Shown: positions 59,780-64,000 of the stretch, in pieces
Position numbering within the stretch: the stretch's first letter is position 1
How the letters are laid out: the number at the start of each line of letters is the position of its first letter
DNA from: Sphingomonas canadensis
GTDB taxonomy: Bacteria > Pseudomonadota > Alphaproteobacteria > Sphingomonadales > Sphingomonadaceae
DNA length: 64,000 nt
Direction of reading: 5' to 3'
Assembly: GCF_026013525.1 (NCBI RefSeq)
Contig: NZ_JAPDRA010000005.1
Coordinates: 62,001-126,000 of the forward strand
Notes under the pieces: generated by a model
Database searches by the model: none
Seen by the model: only the letters and a program-made list of their open reading frames with translations
What the model was told of the DNA's origin: nothing
Translations under genes and position numbers: made by a program

Positions 59780-59960
59780 TTCCCGTTTCAGGGGGGGCAT
59801 GCGGGCGCGGAAACCCCCTGCGCATCGCGCCTTCGATCCGAATCGCGTTCTTCGGCGGTTCGCCCTTCGGCAAACCCGGGACGAACGGGTCAGATCCAAC
59901 GCACCCTGCTGTAGCGCCGGTGCCAGAGCGCGGGCCGCCTCGCTGGCGGCGGAGCGCCGC

Positions 59961-61199
59961 TCAGCCCTGCATCACCCGATCGTCGAACAGCCCGAACACC
60001 AGGGTGGAGGCATAAAAGGCCACGGCCCGGTCGCGCGGCATCGTGCCGGCCCATTTGCGCATGTCGAACGCCGCATTCTGCAGCGCCATCAGCGCCTGGC
60101 TGGCCACCAGCGGATCGATCGCGCGGATCGTGCCCTCGGCGATGCCATCCGAAAGCATGCCGGCGAAGCGGCGGGCGATGCGGTTCGAACGATCGATCAT
60201 CGTCGATCGCACGCGCGGCGGCAGGCCCGAAAGCGCGGTGGTACGCAATAGCGGCCCGCGTTCGGAGAATTGCACGTCGAGCAGGGTCGCGATGCTGTTT
60301 TCCAGCCGCTGCCAATGCGTGCCGCCATGCTCCTCTGCCAGCCGCTGGGTATCGGCGATGATGTCGAAACTGCGCTTGTAACAGGCGATCACCAGCTCGT
60401 CCTTGGCGTCGAGATGGTGGTAGAAGCTGCCCTTGGTGACGTTCAGCTCGCTGGCGATGCGCTGCACCGATGCGCCGCGATATCCCAGTTCGTTGATCAG
60501 GCGAGTGGCGGCGAGCAGGAACGCTTCGCGCCCCGGCTCGGGCTCGTCATGCTCCAGATCCAGCAGCACCGGCGCCCAGCGCTCGCGCGGGCCAAGGATG
60601 CCGGCGCGAAACACGTCCATCAGCCGCGCCTCGACCCGTGGATATTCGTCCAGCTCGTAGCGGGTGAGCCAGGCGGGGAGCCAGAAGATGTTTTCGAGCA
60701 GCACATGGGCACGCGCGCCGCGCAGGTCGATCTCCTCGCGGCTGCCCTCCGCGCCCCATAGCGCGCGCGTCTTGCGGAAGATGCCGCGCCACCCGTCCAG
60801 CAGCCGCTGGCGCAGCGGCCCCTCCATCGCGCGCAGATCGGACAGGACGGCGAAGTCGCGTTCCTCGCCGCGGCGGATGCGCGCCAGCCGGTCCATGTTG
60901 GCGGCCAGGAAGCGCCGCACCCGCGCCTCCGCGCCATCCTCGCCCGCGGCCTCTTCCAGCATCGCCTCGAGCCGTTCCAGCGTCTGTTCGAAACAGGCGG
61001 CGGCCAGGTCTTCCTTGCGCTTGAAATAATAGGTGACGCTGGTGGTGTTCAGCCCCACGCGCGCCGCGACATCGGCGAAGGTCATGCCCTTCGCGCTCTG
61101 TTCGTTGATCGCGTCGGCGGCGGCCGCCAGGATCGCCTCGCGCTTGGCCTGGAACCGTTTGGTGCCGGTTGCGGTATCGCTGTTCGGGCGCGCGCTCAT
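59961..61199 (-). CDS. Double-TetR transcriptional regulator
   Basis: A 412-residue protein made of two tandem TetR units. Unit 1 (residues about 15-190) begins AKREAILAAAADAINEQSAK with the HTH GMTFADVAARVGLNTTSVTY; unit 2 (about 215-412) begins AFLLAATRLINELGYRGASV with HTH VQRIASELNVTKGSFYHHLD. Each is a complete DNA-binding domain plus helical ligand domain. Single TetR proteins dimerise, so a fused tandem may act as a built-in dimer with non-identical halves. It is divergent from an acyl-CoA dehydrogenase gene, 139 bases away, its likely target. Confidence 0.88.
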   Translation of the reverse strand: MSARPNSDTATGTKRFQAKREAILAAAADAINEQSAKGMTFADVAARVGLNTTSVTYYFKRKEDLAAACFEQTLERLEAMLEEAAGEDGAEARVRRFLAANMDRLARIRRGEERDFAVLSDLRAMEGPLRQRLLDGWRGIFRKTRALWGAEGSREEIDLRGARAHVLLENIFWLPAWLTRYELDEYPRVEARLMDVFRAGILGPRERWAPVLLDLEHDEPEPGREAFLLAATRLINELGYRGASVQRIASELNVTKGSFYHHLDAKDELVIACYKRSFDIIADTQRLAEEHGGTHWQRLENSIATLLDVQFSERGPLLRTTALSGLPPRVRSTMIDRSNRIARRFAGMLSDGIAEGTIRAIDPLVASQALMALQNAAFDMRKWAGTMPRDRAVAFYASTLVFGLFDDRVMQG

Positions 61200-61283
61200 C
61201 CGCCCAGCTTAGCGCAAAAGGCCGTGGGCCAAAGGGGTTTTTTGAACCGCGCGTATGGCGGAAGAATCCGCCTTGTTCCCCTT

Positions 61284-61299
61284 TACCGAATATCGGGTA
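61284..61299. promoter_or_regulatory. Candidate operator in the double-TetR / dehydrogenase gap
   Basis: TACCGAATATCGGGTA is an interrupted palindrome (TACC-N2-ATAT-N2-GGTA) centred in the 139-base divergent gap, 40 bases before the dehydrogenase start. It fits a TetR-type operator, though the match is only 12 of 16 positions. Confidence 0.35.
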
Positions 61300-61338
61300 C
61301 GGTCTAAGCCGGTTTCGAAAAGGAACGGAGAGGTTGCG

Positions 61339-62622
61339 ATGGATTTCACCCTGAACGCGCGCGAGACCCATTTCCGCGACCGGGTGAAGCACTTCATCGA
61401 CACCCGGATCCGCCCGCGCGACGCCGAATATCGCGCCGCGCACGAGAGCGGCGACCGCTGGGGCGTGAACCCGGTGCTGGAGGCCGTGAAGGCAGAGGCG
61501 CGGGCCGAGGGGCTGTGGAATTTCTTCATGCCGCCGCATTCGGGCCAGGCCCATGTCGACGAGAGCTTCGTGTTCGAGGGCGAGCAGCTCACCAACCTCG
61601 AATATGCGCTCTGCGCCGAGGAGATGGGGCGGATTTCCTGGGCTTCCGAGGTGTTCAACTGCTCCGCGCCCGATACCGGGAACATGGAGGTGTTCCACCG
61701 CTATGGCACGCGCGAGCAGAAGGAGCAGTGGCTCCGTCCGCTGATGAACGGCGAGATCCGTTCCGCCTTCCTGATGACCGAGCCGGCGGTCGCATCATCG
61801 GACGCCACCAACGTCCAGACATCCATGGTCCGCGACGGCGATCACTATGTGATCAACGGCCGGAAATGGTGGAGCTCGGGCACGGGCGATCCGCGCTGCA
61901 AGATCGCGATCGTGATGGGCAAGACCAATCCCGATGCGTCGCGCCATGCCCAGCAGAGCATGATCCTGGTGCCGCTCGACGCGCCCGGCGTGAAGATCGA
62001 ACGCATGCTCTCGGTTTTCGGGTATGATCACGCGCCCCATGGCCATGGCGAGATTTCGCTCACCGACGTGCGCGTTCCTGCGGACAATATCCTGCTGGGC
62101 GAGGGGCGCGGCTTCGAGATCGCGCAGGGCCGGCTGGGGCCGGGCCGCATCCACCATTGCATGCGCACGATCGGCGTGGCGGAGGAGGCGATCGCGGCGA
62201 TGGCCAAGCGGCTGCTGAGCCGCGTCGCCTTTGGCAAGCGGATCGCCGATCATTCGATCTGGGAACAACGGATCGCCCGCGCGCGCATCGATATCGAGAT
62301 GACGCGCCTGCTGTGCCTGAAGGCCGCCGACATGATGGACAAGGCCGGCAACAAGGCCGCGCACCTGGAAATCTCCATGATCAAGGTTCAGGCGCCCGCC
62401 ATGGCGCTGGCCATCCTGGACGATGCGATCCAGGCGCATGGCGGCGGCGGCGTATCGGACGATTTCGATCTGGCGAGCGCTTGGGCCAATGTCCGCACGC
62501 TGCGCTTCGCCGATGGGCCGGACGAGGTGCATTGCCGCACGATCGCGCGCAACGAATTCGGCAAATATTCCGAGTTCAAGGCCGATCGCCCGTCAAGCGG
62601 CGATCTGGGCGTGGCCCGGTAA
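61339..62622 (+). CDS. ACAD10/11-like acyl-CoA dehydrogenase
   Basis: A 427-residue acyl-CoA dehydrogenase of the clade that in animals is fused to an aminoglycoside-phosphotransferase-like kinase (ACAD10/ACAD11). Characteristic blocks are [19 protein letters not shown] near 137, [18 protein letters not shown] near 170, [20 protein letters not shown] near 262, and [20 protein letters not shown] near 368 followed by [14 protein letters not shown] 61339 with GGAGAGGTTGCG upstream was chosen over the longer frame starting at 61255. The separate kinase gene begins two genes downstream at 63716. Confidence 0.9.
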   Translation: MDFTLNARETHFRDRVKHFIDTRIRPRDAEYRAAHESGDRWGVNPVLEAVKAEARAEGLWNFFMPPHSGQAHVDESFVFEGEQLTNLEYALCAEEMGRISWASEVFNCSAPDTGNMEVFHRYGTREQKEQWLRPLMNGEIRSAFLMTEPAVASSDATNVQTSMVRDGDHYVINGRKWWSSGTGDPRCKIAIVMGKTNPDASRHAQQSMILVPLDAPGVKIERMLSVFGYDHAPHGHGEISLTDVRVPADNILLGEGRGFEIAQGRLGPGRIHHCMRTIGVAEEAIAAMAKRLLSRVAFGKRIADHSIWEQRIARARIDIEMTRLLCLKAADMMDKAGNKAAHLEISMIKVQAPAMALAILDDAIQAHGGGGVSDDFDLASAWANVRTLRFADGPDEVHCRTIARNEFGKYSEFKADRPSSGDLGVAR

Positions 62623-62633
62623 GGATCGAGGGC

Positions 62634-63719
62634 ATGAAGGCAGCGATATTGTTCGAGGCGGAAAAGCCGCTGGAGATCGCCGACATTCGCCTGGCCGATC
62701 CCGGCCCGCGCGAGGTTCTGATCCGCACCGCGGCTTGCGGCGTGTGCCGTTCGGACCTGCATTTCATCGACGGAGCTTTCCCGCATCCGGTGCCGACGGT
62801 GCCGGGGCATGAGGCGGCCGGCGTGGTGGAGGCGGTGGGCAGCGATGTCGCGCATCTGAAGCCGGGCGATCACGTCATCACCTTCTTCACCGTATTCTGC
62901 GGAAGCTGTGAGATGTGCGTCACCGGGCGCCCATCGCTATGCGTCGATCCTTCGACGCGGCGCCCCGCCGACGCCGAGCCGCGCATCCGCCTGGCCGACG
63001 GCACGCCGCTGGCGCAGTTCCTGAACCTGTCGGCCTTTTCCGAGATGATGCTGGTGCATGAGAACGCCTGCGTCGCGATCGACAAGGCGATGCCGCTCGA
63101 TCGCGCGGCGCTGCTCGGCTGCGCGGTGATCACGGGCGCGGGCGCGGTGTTCAACGACAGCCGCGTGCGCCCGGGCGAGAGCGTGGCGGTGATCGGCGCG
63201 GGCGGCATCGGCCTGTCGGCGATCAACGCGGCCAAGATCGCGGGCGCGGGCATGATCCTGGCCATCGATCCGGTGGCGGAGAAGCGCGAGATCGCGCTGA
63301 AGATGGGCGCCACCCACGCGATCGACGCGACGATGGACGGGCTCGCCAAGGAGGTACTCACGCTCACCGGCGGCGGTGTCCATTATGCGATCGAGGCGGT
63401 GGGGCGGCCGAACACCGCCGAGCTGGCCTGGACTATCCTGCGCCGCGGCGGCACCGCCACGATCCTGGGCATGATCGCGCCGGGCAACAGCGTGACGCTG
63501 CCCGGGCCGACCTTCCTGACGGGCAAGAAGATCCAGGGATCGCTGCTGGGCTCTACCCGATTCCCGATCGACATGCCCCGGCTGGTGCGCATGTATCTCG
63601 ACGGGCTGCTCGATCTCGACACCATGGTGGCCGAGCGGATCGTGCTGGGGCAGGTGAACGACGCGCTGGAAAAGCTCCGCAAGGGCGACAGCGTGCGATC
63701 GGTCATAGAGTTCGCATGA
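62634..63719 (+). CDS. Zinc-dependent alcohol dehydrogenase
   Basis: A 361-residue medium-chain dehydrogenase. The catalytic zinc ligands are in ACGVCRSDLHFIDG (C38 region) and VPGHEAAGVVEAVG, the four-cysteine structural zinc loop is FCGSCEMCVTGRPSLC, and the NAD(P)-binding motif is AVIGAGGIGLSAINAAKIAG near residue 185 followed by ILAIDP. It is probably NAD-linked with an alcohol or hydroxyacyl substrate. It lies 11 bases after the dehydrogenase and its stop overlaps the kinase start, so the three are one operon. Confidence 0.9.
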   Translation: MKAAILFEAEKPLEIADIRLADPGPREVLIRTAACGVCRSDLHFIDGAFPHPVPTVPGHEAAGVVEAVGSDVAHLKPGDHVITFFTVFCGSCEMCVTGRPSLCVDPSTRRPADAEPRIRLADGTPLAQFLNLSAFSEMMLVHENACVAIDKAMPLDRAALLGCAVITGAGAVFNDSRVRPGESVAVIGAGGIGLSAINAAKIAGAGMILAIDPVAEKREIALKMGATHAIDATMDGLAKEVLTLTGGGVHYAIEAVGRPNTAELAWTILRRGGTATILGMIAPGNSVTLPGPTFLTGKKIQGSLLGSTRFPIDMPRLVRMYLDGLLDLDTMVAERIVLGQVNDALEKLRKGDSVRSVIEFA

Positions 63720-64000
63720 GCGATCTGGACGAAGCCCGGCTCGGCGCGTGGCTTGCGGCGAATGTCGCGGGCTTCGACGGGCTGGCGCGCGTCGAGAAAT
63801 TCCCCGGCGGGCAGAGCAACCCCACCTATCGCATCGATGCGGCCAGCGGCTCCTATGTGCTGCGCCGGAAGCCGTTCGGGCCGATCCTGCCCTCGGCGCA
63901 TGCCGTGGAGCGCGAATACCGGCTGATCGCGGCGCTGCACCCCACCGGCTTCCCGGTCGCGCGGCCCTATGGCCTGTGCGAGGATGCGGAGGTGGTGGGA
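63716..64000 (+). CDS. Phosphotransferase (aminoglycoside-phosphotransferase-like) family protein, N-terminal part
   Basis: A kinase-fold protein that runs off the right edge; 95 residues are visible. EKFPGGQSNPTYRIDAASG near residue 26 and YVLRRKPFGPILPSAHAVER near 46 form the nucleotide-binding lobe with the conserved lysine pair region, matching the N-terminal domain of ACAD10/11. It would phosphorylate a hydroxyl group of a small acyl substrate. ATG 63716 overlaps the previous TGA as ATGA. Its catalytic loop lies outside the window. Confidence 0.85.
   Translation, partial: MSDLDEARLGAWLAANVAGFDGLARVEKFPGGQSNPTYRIDAASGSYVLRRKPFGPILPSAHAVEREYRLIAALHPTGFPVARPYGLCEDAEVVG

Overview
The window is about 64 kb of GC-rich chromosomal DNA that reads as a sphingomonad (Alphaproteobacteria, Sphingomonas-like). 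The signs are: a ChvG/ChvI two-component pair fused in layout to an HprK/RapZ/EIIA/HPr phosphotransferase cluster; a short alphaproteobacterial-type HPr kinase; an lptD-surA-pdxA-rsmA operon; a TonB-dependent receptor beside acyl-CoA dehydrogenases; a DUF885 protein; and an alphaproteobacterial LexA-type site (GTTC-N7-GTTC) upstream of rmuC. Gene density is high, with frequent 1-4 base stop/start overlaps and several TTG starts. I found no tRNA, rRNA, CRISPR array or complete insertion sequence.

Layout. 1-5877: tail of an enoyl-CoA hydratase, N-formylglutamate amidohydrolase, ilvD, a putative lipoprotein, NAD(P)HX repair enzyme and an RNA (uracil) methyltransferase, all on +. 5878-7019: a low-GC scar on the minus strand holding a fragment resembling RHS/YD-repeat proteins, a fragment of a REP-associated transposase, a pair of 22-bp direct repeats, a candidate immunity gene, a 5'-truncated candidate toxin domain and a 157-bp inverted-repeat element. 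7020-11385: truA-fmt (-) and recR, def, rmuC (+). 11392-13000: META-domain protein and TrmH-type methyltransferase (-). 13032-17351: HPr, EIIA, rapZ, hprK, chvG, chvI (-), divergent from pckA (+). 19197-23387: two small uncharacterised proteins, DUF885 protein, NfeD/stomatin pair. 23437-32079: CoA-ester lyase, EamA exporter, bioF-bioD-bioA, guaB, katG.

32204-40745: RsmB-like methyltransferase, TPR protein, the rsmA/pdxA/surA/lptD outer-membrane operon (-), then holC and ndk. 40930-45386: a four-gene cluster of two SGNH hydrolases, an MBOAT O-acyltransferase and a proline-rich membrane protein, probably acylating an exported glycan. 45448-50368: SleB-type wall hydrolase, CapA-like protein, an OmpR/EnvZ-type pair and an EF-hand protein. 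50490-64000: a lipid/acyl-CoA catabolic region with thioesterase, acyl-CoA ligase, TetA-like exporter, a probable heteromeric acyl-CoA dehydrogenase, TonB receptor, a double-TetR regulator, an ACAD10/11-like dehydrogenase, a zinc alcohol dehydrogenase and the start of an ACAD10/11-type phosphotransferase that runs off the end.

The most unusual parts are the decayed polymorphic-toxin scar at 5.9-7.0 kb, the unfused ACAD10/11-like module at the right edge, the O-acylation cluster, and candidate regulatory sites upstream of rmuC (LexA), in the chvI-pckA gap, and in the gap next to the double-TetR regulator. All family calls come from reading motifs; no database search was possible.
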